Notes: generated by a model from the letters alone, not told the origin. A DNA stretch of 64,000 nucleotides from Candidatus Nanopelagicales bacterium (GCA_018609125.1 JABAYF010000020.1:24563-88562); one strand, 5' to 3'. Numbered from the stretch's first letter, positions 41,920 to 50,990 are shown. Translations and numbers: made by a program.

Positions 41920-43125
41920 ATGTCGCGACTCGCTCAAACTGACGGCTTAACCGATGTGCAGGAGCAGATCCTGGAAGCCGTTCGCGACTTCGTCGATAAC
42001 GAAATCCTGCCCAACGCTAACTTCCTCGAGCACAAGGATGAGTACCCGGCCGACATCGTTGAGGGCCTGAAGGAACTCGGCGTCTTCGGTCTGATGATCC
42101 CAGAGGAGTACGGCGGTCTAGGCGAGTCACTGTTGACCTATGCGCTGGTCATTGAGGAAATCGCGCGTGGATGGATGAGCGTCAGCGGCGTGGTCAACAC
42201 CCACTTCATCGTCGCCTGGATGCTGATGCAGCACGGCACAGACGAGCAAAAAGCCCATTTCCTACCCCGCATGGCCACCGGTGATGTGCGCGGTGCGTTC
42301 TCGATGTCTGAGCCCGGATGCGGATCTGATGTATCCGCGATCCAGAGTAAGGCGGTCCGCGAAGGCGATGAATTTGTTTTGAACGGTCAGAAAATGTGGC
42401 TCACCAATGGGGGCTCCTCCACCCTGGTGGCCGTGCTCGTGCGAACCGATGCTGAGAGTGCAGAAGATGCCAGTGTGTATCGCCGCATGACCACGTTCTT
42501 GATTGAGAAGCCCGCTGGTTTCGGAGAGGTGTTACCGGGACTCACGATTCCGGGCAAGATCGAAAAAATGGGCTACAAGGGTGTGGACACCACCGAACTC
42601 ATTATGGATAACTTCCGGCTACCCGCCAATACGGTGCTCGGTGGTGAGTGCGGTCAGGGCTTCTACCAGATGATGGACGGGGTAGAGGTGGGTCGCGTGA
42701 ATGTCGCTGCCAGAGCGTGCGGTTTGGCAACCCGAGCCTTCGAGCTGGGCGTGGAATATGCCCAGCAGCGCGTCACATTCGGCAAACCCATCGCCGAACA
42801 CCAGGCGGTTGCGTTCCGGTTGGCGGAGATGGCGACGAAGGTGGAGGCCGCTCACCAGATGATGATTATGGCGGCGCGTAAGAAAGACTCTGGCGACCGC
42901 AACGACCTGGAATCAGGGATGGCGAAGATGCTAGCCAGTGAATACTGCAAGGAGGTCGTGGAAGATTCCTTCCGCATTCACGGCGGATACGGTTACTCCA
43001 AGGAGTATGAGATTGAACGCCTCTACCGTGAAGCGCCCATGCTGATGATCGGCGAAGGCACCGCAGACATTCAGAAGATGATTATCGCGCGGCGGTTGTT
43101 GGAGAACTACAAATCACGCTCGTGA
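41920..43125 (+). CDS. Acyl-CoA dehydrogenase
   Basis: FAD enzyme introducing a 2,3 double bond into acyl-CoA. The 401-residue protein has the signature AFSMSEPGCGSDVSAIQSKA, the FAD-binding MWLTNGG, and a C-terminal domain with HGGYGYSKEYEIERLYREA. The catalytic glutamate is in IGEGTADIQ, at the short/medium-chain position rather than the isovaleryl one. The ATG at 41920 is preceded by GGAGGA; the track starts earlier. Substrate is unclear: a methylsuccinyl-CoA or short-chain type is possible given the upstream lyase. The end overlaps the convergent gene by 12 nt. Confidence 0.9.
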   Translation: MSRLAQTDGLTDVQEQILEAVRDFVDNEILPNANFLEHKDEYPADIVEGLKELGVFGLMIPEEYGGLGESLLTYALVIEEIARGWMSVSGVVNTHFIVAWMLMQHGTDEQKAHFLPRMATGDVRGAFSMSEPGCGSDVSAIQSKAVREGDEFVLNGQKMWLTNGGSSTLVAVLVRTDAESAEDASVYRRMTTFLIEKPAGFGEVLPGLTIPGKIEKMGYKGVDTTELIMDNFRLPANTVLGGECGQGFYQMMDGVEVGRVNVAARACGLATRAFELGVEYAQQRVTFGKPIAEHQAVAFRLAEMATKVEAAHQMMIMAARKKDSGDRNDLESGMAKMLASEYCKEVVEDSFRIHGGYGYSKEYEIERLYREAPMLMIGEGTADIQKMIIARRLLENYKSRS

Positions 43126-43815
43126 GCGACGTGTTCGTAGCAGGCGGTCAAGGCCCCAAAAAATGAGGTTGAGTATGAGGGCAAAGACCACGATCCCCAC
43201 CACATTGATCATCACCGTGCCGTAGCCGTTTGTCACGACGTCAACGAACGGGTACGGGTAGGCGTCGATAATGGCACCGCGGATCAGCGCGAAAACCAAC
43301 CAGGCGATGGGCAGCACGAAGGAAAGGGCAATCACGCGCGGATTGATCCATCCGCGCGGACCCACAATCAGCCACACCAGCACGGTCAGTACCGGAGTGA
43401 TCTGGTGTTCAATGGAATTGGCGATCGCGCCCAGCCCCTCCGGGCTTGAGTCGCCGGCCAGAATCAGGTTGTACACCACACCGGTCACGGTGATCATCAA
43501 GACCGTGTCAAGGCGGAGCACGCGGAAAATACGACCATCGCGATTGGGATTGAGAAACAAAATCGTGAGAATGACCGCGACAAGAATGTTGGACAGGATC
43601 GTGAAGTAGGTGAAGTAGTCGAAAATTCGACCTAGGGCGCCCTGTTCGTTGTTACCCAGAATGGATGGCACCGTATTGTCACTGGGATAGGTGCCCAGGG
43701 TGGTGATGACAAATTGCAAGATCACCCCGCTCCACGCAACGAGGGCGTTAATGCCAAAAAGCGGGCGGGCCCAGGAAGATACGGGCCGAGGGATGGTCAA
43801 ACTCTCCTGCGTCAT
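43114..43815 (-). CDS. Pr6Pr family membrane protein
   Basis: A 233-residue membrane protein with six predicted helices, matching the Pr6Pr (FAR-17a/AIG1-like) family: FDYFTYFTILSNILVAVI, then TGVVYNLILAGDSSPEG, and SIEHQITPVLTVLVWLI with a conserved histidine that might be catalytic. Some eukaryotic relatives hydrolyse fatty-acid esters of hydroxy fatty acids; the bacterial role is unknown. ATG start with TAGCCT 8 nt upstream. Its 3' end overlaps the acyl-CoA dehydrogenase gene by 12 nt. Confidence 0.8.
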   Translation of the reverse strand: MTQESLTIPRPVSSWARPLFGINALVAWSGVILQFVITTLGTYPSDNTVPSILGNNEQGALGRIFDYFTYFTILSNILVAVILTILFLNPNRDGRIFRVLRLDTVLMITVTGVVYNLILAGDSSPEGLGAIANSIEHQITPVLTVLVWLIVGPRGWINPRVIALSFVLPIAWLVFALIRGAIIDAYPYPFVDVVTNGYGTVMINVVGIVVFALILNLIFWGLDRLLRTRRSRA

Positions 43816-43823
43816 GGCGGGTT

Positions 43824-43829
43824 AGGCTA
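43824..43829 (-). promoter_or_regulatory. -10 box of the Pr6Pr gene
   Basis: TAGCCT on the minus strand ends 8 nt before the ATG at 43815. Confidence 0.4.
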
Positions 43830-43899
43830 CGGCACCGGCTGATCAGTGCGGCATAGCCGGGGTGGATTGACGTCTATGACGGCGATAGGGAGGACACCG

Positions 43900-44304
43900 A
43901 TGGCGATGGAAATTCACTGCGTGGGTGGCATTATTTTCGATCCGCAGGGGCGGCTGCTGCTGATCAAGCGCGGCCATTCGCCCTCTCGGGGCGCCTGGTC
44001 GCTGCCCGGAGGGCGAATAGAACCGGGCGAAACACACGCGCAGGCCCTAGTGCGCGAAATTCGTGAAGAAACCGGCCTAACAGTGCAACCGGGCGGACTG
44101 GCGGGAGTGATCGACATTCCTGCGGGCCCGGAGGAGATTTTCGTCGTGCACGATTATGCCACCCATGGCCACTCAGGCGAGCTGATGGCCGGCGATGACG
44201 CGGTTGAGGCCCGTTGGTTTAGCCGGTCTGAGCTTGATGACCTTCACACAACCCCCGGCCTGGTCGCAACACTGACCGCGTGGGGGTTGTGTGAAGGGAA
44301 TTGA
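43900..44304 (+). CDS. Nudix hydrolase
   Basis: A 134-residue Nudix protein with a complete Nudix box, GGRIEPGETHAQALVREIREETGL, near residues 38-61, and the upstream RGAWSLPG. Such small forms hydrolyse nucleoside diphosphate-linked compounds such as oxidised nucleotides or ADP-ribose; the substrate is not predictable. I start at ATG 43900, which follows AGGGAGGA; the track ORF starts at 43846. It ends one base before the stop of the convergent DEAD-box gene. Confidence 0.88.
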   Translation: MAMEIHCVGGIIFDPQGRLLLIKRGHSPSRGAWSLPGGRIEPGETHAQALVREIREETGLTVQPGGLAGVIDIPAGPEEIFVVHDYATHGHSGELMAGDDAVEARWFSRSELDDLHTTPGLVATLTAWGLCEGN

Positions 44305-44305
44305 A

Positions 44306-45856
44306 CTATTTTGCCGGTGCGCTGGCCGGGCCGGTGCCGCCGCGGGTTCGACGCCGCTGACGGCGTTTCGTTGCGTCCGGGGTAGCGGCTTTCTTTTTCG
44401 CCGGTGCATCGGTAGTTCGTGAGCCGTGCGGGGTACGCGCAGCTTTTTGGCCCCCAGATTTACCGGGACCACCGATGTCTTCGACCTGTTCGGCGCCTAG
44501 GCCGGCCCGGGTGCGGGAGGTGCGGGGCAGTTTTCCAGAAACACGCGGGTCGATGCTGAGTCCGGTGAAAACATGATCGCTCGTGGAGTACGTTTCGACA
44601 GGTTCGGCAAAGGCCAAACCTAGGGCCTTGTTGATCATCTGCCAGCGCGCGATGTCGGCCCAGTCAACGAGGGTGACCGCCACACCGGTCGCACCCGCGC
44701 GGCCGGTGCGACCGACGCGATGCAGGTAGGTTTTTTCATCGTCGGGGCATTCGTAGTTGATGACGTGGGTAACGCCTTCAACGTCGATACCTCGCGCTGC
44801 CACGTCGGTTGCCACGAGCACGTCAACCTTGCCCGTGCGAAACGCACGAAGTGCCTGTTCGCGTGCTCCTTGGCCTAGGTCTCCGTGGACGCTAGCCACG
44901 GCGAAACCGCGCTCGGTGAGATCGTCGGCCACTTTTTGTGCCTTGCGCTTAGTGCGGGTAAACACCATCACCAAGCCACGATCCTTCGCTTGCAGGATCC
45001 GCGCCAAAAGTTCGACCTTGTCCATGGGGTGTGCTCGCCACACATGCTGCTCAATGGTGTCTACGGTGGCGCTTTCATCACCGGGAGTGCTTGCTCGGAT
45101 GTGGGTGGGCTTAGTCATGTACCGACGAGCAAGGTTCACGATTTGCCCCGGCATGGTGGCCGAGAAAAGCATGGTTTGGCGGACGGGAGGAATCAGAGCA
45201 ACGATGCGCTCAACATCGGGGAGGAACCCCATGTCGAGCATCTCGTCAGCCTCATCGAGGACAAGCACCCGCACCTCGCCAAGTCGCAGATTGCCACGTT
45301 GGGCGAGGTCAATCAGGCGCCCGGGGGTGCCCACGACCACCTCGACACCGCGAGTAAGCGCATCGATTTGGGGTTCGTATGCGCGGCCGCCGTACACGCT
45401 CAATACGCGTGTGCCCATCTTGGCGCTGGCGCGTTCAAGGTCAGTGGCAACCTGAAGACACAGTTCACGGGTGGGCACAACGATAAGTGCTTGTGGTGCA
45501 GCACCTTTAGTGCCGCTGGACTCAATGTTCATGAGTAGGGGGATGCCAAAGCCAAGGGTTTTTCCGGTGCCGGTCTTGGCCTGGCCAATCAGGTCGCGTC
45601 CTTCGCGAGCAAGGGGCAGACACATGGCCTGGATCGGAAAGGCCTGTTCAATTCCTTGCTCGGCCAGCGCCGCCACGATGGCCGGATCGGCACCAAGTTC
45701 GGTAAAGGTCGGGGGGATCTCCGGCGGAGTCAGCGGTGACTCTTCGATGCCGTTATCTGCTGCTACTTCGGCTACTGCGGTTTCGGTTTGGGTTGTATCT
45801 GTTACGGGGTTCAGGGGATTCTCCACACATTCGATGCGAGTTCGCGGGCACCGCAC
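44306..45856 (-). CDS. DEAD-box RNA helicase (RhlE-like)
   Basis: ATP-dependent RNA helicase for RNA remodelling or decay. In up to 516 residues: Q motif TFTELGADP...QAFPIQ, Walker A GQAKTGTGKT, PTRELCLQ, TPGRL, DEAD in LVLDEADEMLDMGF, SAT, HGDLGQGAREQ, ATDVAARGIDV and HRVGRTGRAG. The C-terminal 90 residues are basic, Gly/Ala/Lys-rich and end in KRRQRRRTRGG, likely RNA binding. The start is uncertain: GTG 45856 (track) or GTG 45826; neither has a convincing Shine-Dalgarno or -10 box. Synteny with the ferritin-like and TetR genes resembles Mycobacterium Rv3211. Confidence 0.94.
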   Translation of the reverse strand: MRCPRTRIECVENPLNPVTDTTQTETAVAEVAADNGIEESPLTPPEIPPTFTELGADPAIVAALAEQGIEQAFPIQAMCLPLAREGRDLIGQAKTGTGKTLGFGIPLLMNIESSGTKGAAPQALIVVPTRELCLQVATDLERASAKMGTRVLSVYGGRAYEPQIDALTRGVEVVVGTPGRLIDLAQRGNLRLGEVRVLVLDEADEMLDMGFLPDVERIVALIPPVRQTMLFSATMPGQIVNLARRYMTKPTHIRASTPGDESATVDTIEQHVWRAHPMDKVELLARILQAKDRGLVMVFTRTKRKAQKVADDLTERGFAVASVHGDLGQGAREQALRAFRTGKVDVLVATDVAARGIDVEGVTHVINYECPDDEKTYLHRVGRTGRAGATGVAVTLVDWADIARWQMINKALGLAFAEPVETYSTSDHVFTGLSIDPRVSGKLPRTSRTRAGLGAEQVEDIGGPGKSGGQKAARTPHGSRTTDAPAKKKAATPDATKRRQRRRTRGGTGPASAPAK

Positions 45857-46027
45857 CCGAGGGCGGATATCGGTACATATTCGGGGGCGCCGACGCGCGT
45901 CTCGCTGGTCTTCAATCGCGTATCCACGCTGGATTCGCGAATTTGGTTGGGGCGGTCAATGAATTTAGGGACTCACGCCCCTCCTCATGCTGCGGTTGCA
46001 GCGTGTTCATCCTACCCCGGTGGGTAC

Positions 46028-46033
46028 TAGGGT
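46028..46033 (+). promoter_or_regulatory. -10 box of the ferritin-like gene
   Basis: TAGGGT ends 8 nt before the GTG at 46042, without a Shine-Dalgarno. Confidence 0.45.
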
Positions 46034-46041
46034 CTTGACCT

Positions 46042-46755
46042 GTGGGCGAGGGAGAGGTCATTCGTGAGCAGATTTCGGCCGATCCGTTGAGTTGGACGCC
46101 GGAGTACCGCGCCGGCGTTATTGATTTACTCGGAGTGTTGGCCTATGGCGAACTCAGTGCCTGTCAGCGCATGGCCGCCGATGCAGCGCTGGCACCCACC
46201 CTTGAAGATGAAGTGGCGCTACTTTCGCTGGTAGGCAATGAGTTTAGACATTTCACCATGCTCAAAGCCCGACTCGAACAACTCGGGGTAAGCGTCAACG
46301 ATGCGATGACCCCATTTCGGGCAGCGATCATCGGTTTCCACGACCACACCGCCCCGAGCGACTGGTGGGAGGGGCTGGTGAAGGTTTATGTTGGCGATGG
46401 GATCGCGACTGACTTCTACCGTGAGATCGCCGCCTATATTGACCCCGATACGCAAGCCGTTGTGCTCAGCGTGTGCGCCGACCCGGGCGCCTCCGACTAC
46501 GTGATTCGGCGAGTTCGTGAGGGAATTGCCCAGGATCCGCGGGTGGCTGGCCGGTTGGCCCTGTGGGGGCGGCGGTTGGTGGGCGAGGCGCTCAGCCAGG
46601 CACAGCGGGTCGCGGTGGACCGCGACGGGCTGACACACCTACTGGTGGGCAATGTTGAACAGCCGGGTGCAGATTTGGCGGAAATTGGGCGAATGTTAGC
46701 TCGGATGACTGACGCTCACGCGGCCCGCATGCAAACACTGGGGCTATCTGCTTAA
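46042..46755 (+). CDS. Ferritin-like-fold protein
   Basis: A 237-residue, mainly helical protein resembling the actinobacterial ferritin-like family found beside the DEAD-box helicase and TetR genes. Acidic and histidine residues that could bind a diiron centre appear in AYGELSACQRM (about 35-45), VGNEFRHFTML (about 65-75) and FYREIAAYID. Relation to tRNA-hydroxylating or storage ferritins is not clear, and I cannot say whether the iron site is complete. GTG start; leaderless layout. Its TAA overlaps the DUF3107 stop. Confidence 0.75.
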   Translation: MGEGEVIREQISADPLSWTPEYRAGVIDLLGVLAYGELSACQRMAADAALAPTLEDEVALLSLVGNEFRHFTMLKARLEQLGVSVNDAMTPFRAAIIGFHDHTAPSDWWEGLVKVYVGDGIATDFYREIAAYIDPDTQAVVLSVCADPGASDYVIRRVREGIAQDPRVAGRLALWGRRLVGEALSQAQRVAVDRDGLTHLLVGNVEQPGADLAEIGRMLARMTDAHAARMQTLGLSA

Positions 46756-46979
46756 GAGGTGCTGCCAAACCCCACGCGGCGGCTGGCCGAGTCGCCGAGC
46801 TCGACGTAGGCAATGCGGTCGGCCGGAATCAAAATAGTACGACCCCGGTCGTCATTAAGGTTGAGAACTGCGCCATCGGTGAGTGCTTTTTGCACTGCCT
46901 TGGTGATATCCCCTGCGGAATCGGTGCTGTCGAACGTGATTTCGCGAGCGGTATGCAGCACGCCAATCTTGACCTCCAC
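46752..46979 (-). CDS. DUF3107 family protein
   Basis: A 75-residue protein, MEVKIGVLHTAREITFDSTD followed by DDRGRTILIPADRIAYVELGDS, typical of the actinobacterial DUF3107 family (Rv3208A, an ATP-binding-like small protein of unknown role). The GTG at 46979 has GGGAGG upstream; the track ORF continues further without conservation. The gene lies behind tetR on the same strand, the arrangement known from mycobacteria. It overlaps the ferritin-like gene tail to tail by 4 nt. Confidence 0.88.
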   Translation of the reverse strand: MEVKIGVLHTAREITFDSTDSAGDITKAVQKALTDGAVLNLNDDRGRTILIPADRIAYVELGDSASRRVGFGSTS

Positions 46980-47104
46980 GAACAACGCCTCCCACGACGG
47001 TGAACAGCCAACCCAGGCGGGTAGACGGTAATGCTGTGCCAGATGGACGGTGCGGCTCATCGAGAGCCTCGCCCGTATCAATCTATGTGCAGGCTAACCC
47101 AGGA

Positions 47105-47737
47105 TCAGGCGTCTGGCATGGGCGGGTGACTGCGGGGGAAACCGCGGATGCCACGCCAACCCAGCGACGAGACAAGATCGATGGCGGTAGCTCGGGCAAC
47201 GCCATCGCGGTCGCGCAACCAGCTGCGAGCGGCGACGTGGGCCATACCGAGCAAACCGCCGGCCAGTAGATGGGCCTCTTCTTCGGATAGCCCGGTGTCG
47301 GTAGCGATCACGCGACTGAGTAGACCTGCGGTGGCTGCGTCGGCTGCTTCCATGCGGTCGCGCACGGCAGGTTCGTGTGGCAGGTCACTTTCGAAGATCA
47401 GGCGGTAGGGGCTGTCTGGCTCATCCACGAATTCAAAGTACGCACCCACCGCCGCCCGAACGCGCTGCTGGTTGTCGGTGGTGGTGGCCATAGCGATCTG
47501 AACCGTGCGCAGTAGTTCGCCAATTCCCTCGTCGAGGAGGGCAAGGTACAGATCCAGTTTCCCCGGGAAATGCTGGTAGAGAACCGGCTTGCTTATGCCG
47601 GCTCGGTCAGCGATGTCGTCCATTCCAGCGAGGTGGTAACCCTGGGCCACGAACACTTCGCGGGCAGCGACGAGGAGTTGAGCTCGACGTTCCTCGCGGG
47701 GTAACCGCGTGGTGGCGCGTTCCCCGGCGACCGACAT
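47105..47737 (-). CDS. TetR family transcriptional regulator (Rv3208-like)
   Basis: A 210-residue repressor-type regulator. The N-terminal helix-turn-helix is REERRAQLLVAAREVFVAQGY through GISKPVLYQHFPGKLDLYLALL; the C-terminal ligand domain is helical. Orthologs are conserved beside DUF3107 and moeZ. The ATG at 47737 follows TACGAT by 6 nt, nearly the same arrangement as secA, so I prefer it to the GTG at 47743. Target and ligand are unknown; the divergent hydrolase gene is a possible target. Confidence 0.88.
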   Translation of the reverse strand: MSVAGERATTRLPREERRAQLLVAAREVFVAQGYHLAGMDDIADRAGISKPVLYQHFPGKLDLYLALLDEGIGELLRTVQIAMATTTDNQQRVRAAVGAYFEFVDEPDSPYRLIFESDLPHEPAVRDRMEAADAATAGLLSRVIATDTGLSEEEAHLLAGGLLGMAHVAARSWLRDRDGVARATAIDLVSSLGWRGIRGFPRSHPPMPDA

Positions 47738-47743
47738 GCTCAC

Positions 47744-47749
47744 ATCGTA
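47744..47749 (-). promoter_or_regulatory. -10 box of the TetR-family gene
   Basis: TACGAT on the minus strand ends 6 nt before the ATG at 47737. Confidence 0.45.
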
Positions 47750-47797
47750 ACGAGAGCCCGACCCCCAACCGTGATCGCAATGCCTTCAGGGGTGATC

Positions 47798-48742
47798 ATG
47801 GTGAACGTGTCATCGTCATTGAGTTGGTCACCACATCTACTGCCCATGCCCGACGGGGCCATCAACGTTCGGGTGTCACATCGTCATACCAGGATCGTTG
47901 ATGGGATGCCGGTGATGTCACATGACCGGCCGCAGGCTGTCATGATCCACGGTTTGGGCGGCTCTTCCCTGAACTGGATCGAGCTCATGGATGTGCTCGA
48001 TGACGACCTTGCGATGACGGCGATCGACCTGCCCGGGTTTGGGTTTTCGCCACCGCCGCGAGATGGCGATTATCGGCCCAGCGGACACGCGCGTCAGGTG
48101 GCACGACTGCTTGATGCACTCAATCGCAACGCGATCTCCTCGCGGGGTTTTCACGTGTTCGGTAATTCACTCGGCGGGAACGTTGCGGTGCATCTAGCCG
48201 CTGATCGTCCCGACCTAGTGGCCACGTTGACCCTCCTGTCACCGGCGCTGCCAAGTACTCGAATCCGGCGGGGTGCAGCACATATGCCGGTTATTGCGAT
48301 CCCCGGCGTCGGTGAACGTCTTGTTCGCCGATACCTGCAACTTCCCGTGGAACAACGGGTCAACGACACGGTTCGCTCGGTCTATGGTCGACCGGAACGT
48401 ATGGCCGATAATCGACGCGAACTTATTGCCGACGAAGTGCTCAGGCGCGATGAGTTGCCCTACGTCACCGATGCCACCCTGTCGTCTCTGCGTGGACTCA
48501 TCTCTACCTTCGTGGACCCTCGAAGCAATCGAGTGTGGAAGTTGGCCGAGCGTATTCAGTGTCCGACCCTCGCCGTATACGGGCAGCGAGATCAATTGGT
48601 GGACCCCAAGGGTGCCCACCGCATTACCCGACACTTTCGCGATGCCCATGTGATGGTGCTGCCCGATTCCGGCCATGTTGCGATGATGGAACACCCGGCG
48701 GAGGTTGCCGCGGCGTGGCGAGATCTGGTGGGTCGCCCCTAG
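47798..48742 (+). CDS. Alpha/beta-fold hydrolase
   Basis: A 314-residue hydrolase with HGLGGSSLNW (oxyanion region), nucleophile Ser in FGNSLGGNVAVHLA, Asp in YGQRDQLVD and His in DSGHVAMMEHP. Likely an esterase, lipase or related enzyme; the substrate is unknown. I use ATG 47798 because AGGGGTGATC directly precedes it and matches the anti-Shine-Dalgarno sequence; the track starts at GTG 47771. There is no signal peptide. It lies between tetR and moeZ, and is probably in the same transcript direction as moeZ. Confidence 0.85.
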   Translation: MVNVSSSLSWSPHLLPMPDGAINVRVSHRHTRIVDGMPVMSHDRPQAVMIHGLGGSSLNWIELMDVLDDDLAMTAIDLPGFGFSPPPRDGDYRPSGHARQVARLLDALNRNAISSRGFHVFGNSLGGNVAVHLAADRPDLVATLTLLSPALPSTRIRRGAAHMPVIAIPGVGERLVRRYLQLPVEQRVNDTVRSVYGRPERMADNRRELIADEVLRRDELPYVTDATLSSLRGLISTFVDPRSNRVWKLAERIQCPTLAVYGQRDQLVDPKGAHRITRHFRDAHVMVLPDSGHVAMMEHPAEVAAAWRDLVGRP

Positions 48743-48834
48743 GGTGGGAACACATCCCCCGTCTCCGTTGTTGCACTACCAAAGACGCTAGCGCCCGTCA
48801 GCCGCCACTTGCCGCCCGTGTGAGGAGCACTCCT

Positions 48835-50037
48835 ATGTCGAACCCGATCGTGCTACCCCCGTTGGTCGAGCCCGCCACCGACCTCAGCATCGATGAGGTG
48901 CGTCGTTACAGTCGCCATCTGATCATCCCCGATGTGGGAATGAATGGTCAGAAGCGCCTGAAAAACGCCCGCGTCCTATGCGTGGGCGCAGGGGGCCTGG
49001 GCTCACCGGCATTGATGTATCTCGCCGCTGCCGGTGTTGGCACCTTGGGCATCGTGGAGTTCGACGTGGTGGATGAATCCAATCTTCAGCGTCAAATCAT
49101 CCATGGCGCGAGCGATATTGGTCGGCCCAAGGCAGAAAGCGCCCGCGACAGCATCAAGGAGATCAACCCCTACGTCGACGTGATCATGCACGAAGAGCGG
49201 CTGGACTCCACCAATGTGATGGGGATCTTCGCCGACTACGACCTGATCGTTGACGGCACCGACAACTTCGCAACGCGCTACCTGGTCAACGATGCCTGCG
49301 TTCTGCTCAATAAGCCCTATGTCTGGGGATCAATTTTTCGATTCGATGGACAGGCCAGTGTTTTCTGGTCTGAATTTGGCCCGTGCTACCGCTGCCTCTA
49401 CCCCGAACCCCCGCCTCCGGGCATGGTGCCTTCGTGCGCAGAGGGTGGCGTACTGGGCGTGCTGTGCGGTTCTATCGGTTCCATCCAGGTGACCGAGGCG
49501 ATTAAGTTGATTGTTGGCATCGGCGAACCTCTGGTGGGTCGACTGAAGGTGTATGACGCACTGGAAATGACCTACCGCGAGGTTCGGGTACGTAAAGACC
49601 CTGATTGCGCGGTGTGCGGTGAGCATGCCACCGTTACCGAACTCATTGACTACGAGGCTTTTTGCGGGTCCATTTCAACCGAGGCTGCCGATGCTGCACG
49701 AGACTCCACCATCAACGTTCGTGAACTCAAGCAGATGCTCGATGAACGCGAACGAGGCGAACGAGACTTCGTTCTCATTGATGTGAGAGAGCCGGTTGAA
49801 TGGGAAATCTCCCAGATTCCCGGCGCCATTTTGATTCCCAAGGGTGAGTTCATGGATGGATCCGCGTTAGAGAAACTACCCACCGATAAACCTGTTGTAC
49901 TGCACTGCAAAGTGGGCGGAAGGTCGGCTGAAGCATTGGCCGTGGTGAAGGGCGCAGGCTTTACCGATGCCATCCATGTGGGCGGCGGAATTGCAGCTTG
50001 GGTTGACCAGATCGAGCCACACCAGGCTGCCTACTAG
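48835..50037 (+). CDS. moeZ: Adenylyltransferase/sulfurtransferase MoeZ
   Basis: Adenylates and then thiolates the C-terminal Gly-Gly of small sulfur carriers for molybdopterin, cysteine and related pathways. The 400-residue protein joins a MoeB/ThiF domain (about 20-270; nucleotide loop VGAGGLGSPAL, DVVDESNLQRQIIH, zinc cysteines in CYRCLYP and CAVCGEH, and a cysteine in VPSCAEGGV) to a rhodanese domain (about 285-400) with active Cys358 in LHCKVGGRSAE. ATG 48835 has GAGGAG upstream; the track extension to 48535 runs back through the hydrolase gene. The TAG stop is part of the next -10 box. Confidence 0.96.
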   Translation: MSNPIVLPPLVEPATDLSIDEVRRYSRHLIIPDVGMNGQKRLKNARVLCVGAGGLGSPALMYLAAAGVGTLGIVEFDVVDESNLQRQIIHGASDIGRPKAESARDSIKEINPYVDVIMHEERLDSTNVMGIFADYDLIVDGTDNFATRYLVNDACVLLNKPYVWGSIFRFDGQASVFWSEFGPCYRCLYPEPPPPGMVPSCAEGGVLGVLCGSIGSIQVTEAIKLIVGIGEPLVGRLKVYDALEMTYREVRVRKDPDCAVCGEHATVTELIDYEAFCGSISTEAADAARDSTINVRELKQMLDERERGERDFVLIDVREPVEWEISQIPGAILIPKGEFMDGSALEKLPTDKPVVLHCKVGGRSAEALAVVKGAGFTDAIHVGGGIAAWVDQIEPHQAAY

Positions 50038-50040
50038 ACT
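50035..50040 (+). promoter_or_regulatory. -10 box of the DUF554 gene overlapping the moeZ stop
   Basis: TAGACT contains the TAG stop of moeZ and ends 6 nt before the GTG at 50047. Confidence 0.45.
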
Positions 50041-50046
50041 GCGCCG

Positions 50047-50790
50047 GTGCGTGGAGCCGGGACACTGCTGAATATGGCAGCGATTATTGTCGGCTCCGGT
50101 CTAGGCATTCTGCTCGGTTCTCGCCTTCCCGATCGCACTCGCGAACTGACCACCCAAGCCCTCGGGCTGGTTGTCCTTGTGGTTGCTGCGCTCAATGTTG
50201 CCGCTCTCCTCGATGCTGACTGGATTGGCGATGTCGGCTCGGCTGCACCCATCTTGATCTGCCTTGCCGCTATCGTGATCGGCGGCGTTATTGGTTCGCT
50301 ATTACGCATCGAAGCGCGCCTAGAGGGGATGGGCGGATGGCTCCAGCGGCGCTTCTCCCACAAAGAGGGCAGCGAGGAACGACGACGCTTCATTGAGGGG
50401 TTCGTCGACGCGTCGCTGCTGTTTTGCATCGGTCCGTTGGCGATCCTCGGTGCCCTCAGCGATGGGCTGGGCCAAGGAATCGAACAGTTGGCGCTGAAGT
50501 CCACCCTCGATGGCGTTGCATCGGTGGCATTTGCCGCCACGCTCGGTTGGGGCGTTGCGCTATCTGTCATCCCGGTAGGCATCTTGCAGGGGGTCATTAC
50601 GCTACTTGGCATCGGCGTGGGCAGCGTTGTTGCCGCATCCGTCGTTGCCTCCATTACGGCAACCGGCGGGATCTTGATCATCGGTATCGGGCTGCGCCTC
50701 TTGCGCGTCAGCACGCTTGCGGTGGGGGATCTACTACCGGCGTTGGTGGTGGCACCGCTATTGACGCTGCTTGTGACCCAGTTCTACTAG
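50047..50790 (+). CDS. DUF554 family membrane protein
   Basis: A 247-residue protein with seven or so hydrophobic segments and the DUF554 features: GTLLNMAAIIVGSGLGILLG at the start, FIEGFVDASLLFCIGPLAILGAL in the middle, and LKSTLDGVASVAFAATLGWGV. DUF554 proteins are inner-membrane proteins, possible transporters, with unknown substrate. The GTG start has no Shine-Dalgarno. Its stop overlaps the CDGSH gene by 4 nt (CTAG). Confidence 0.88.
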   Translation: MRGAGTLLNMAAIIVGSGLGILLGSRLPDRTRELTTQALGLVVLVVAALNVAALLDADWIGDVGSAAPILICLAAIVIGGVIGSLLRIEARLEGMGGWLQRRFSHKEGSEERRRFIEGFVDASLLFCIGPLAILGALSDGLGQGIEQLALKSTLDGVASVAFAATLGWGVALSVIPVGILQGVITLLGIGVGSVVAASVVASITATGGILIIGIGLRLLRVSTLAVGDLLPALVVAPLLTLLVTQFY

Positions 50791-50984
50791 ACGGTTGAGG
50801 TGAAGCCAGCTTTTTTGTGGGAGCCATCGCAAAAAGGCTTCTTAGCCGATCCGCCGCAGCGGCACAGGTAGGTGCGATCAGATTCTTCCATCGGTTCCCC
50901 AGCGCTGTTGGTTACCGTGGTCAAACCCTTGACTTCCAGTGGTCCGTCGGTGAGTGGGGTAATCGTTACTGCGTCATCGCTCAT
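50787..50984 (-). CDS. CDGSH iron-sulfur domain protein
   Basis: A 65-residue protein made of a single CDGSH [2Fe-2S] domain: the three cysteines and one histidine are in CRCGGSAKKPFCDGSH. It probably carries electrons or senses redox state. ATG 50984 follows TATTGT by 6 nt, so I use it rather than the track start at 50990. The large flippase-like gene lies upstream on the same strand with a 27-bp gap, but the CDGSH gene seems to have its own promoter. Confidence 0.9.
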   Translation of the reverse strand: MSDDAVTITPLTDGPLEVKGLTTVTNSAGEPMEESDRTYLCRCGGSAKKPFCDGSHKKAGFTSTV

Positions 50985-50990
50985 AACCAA

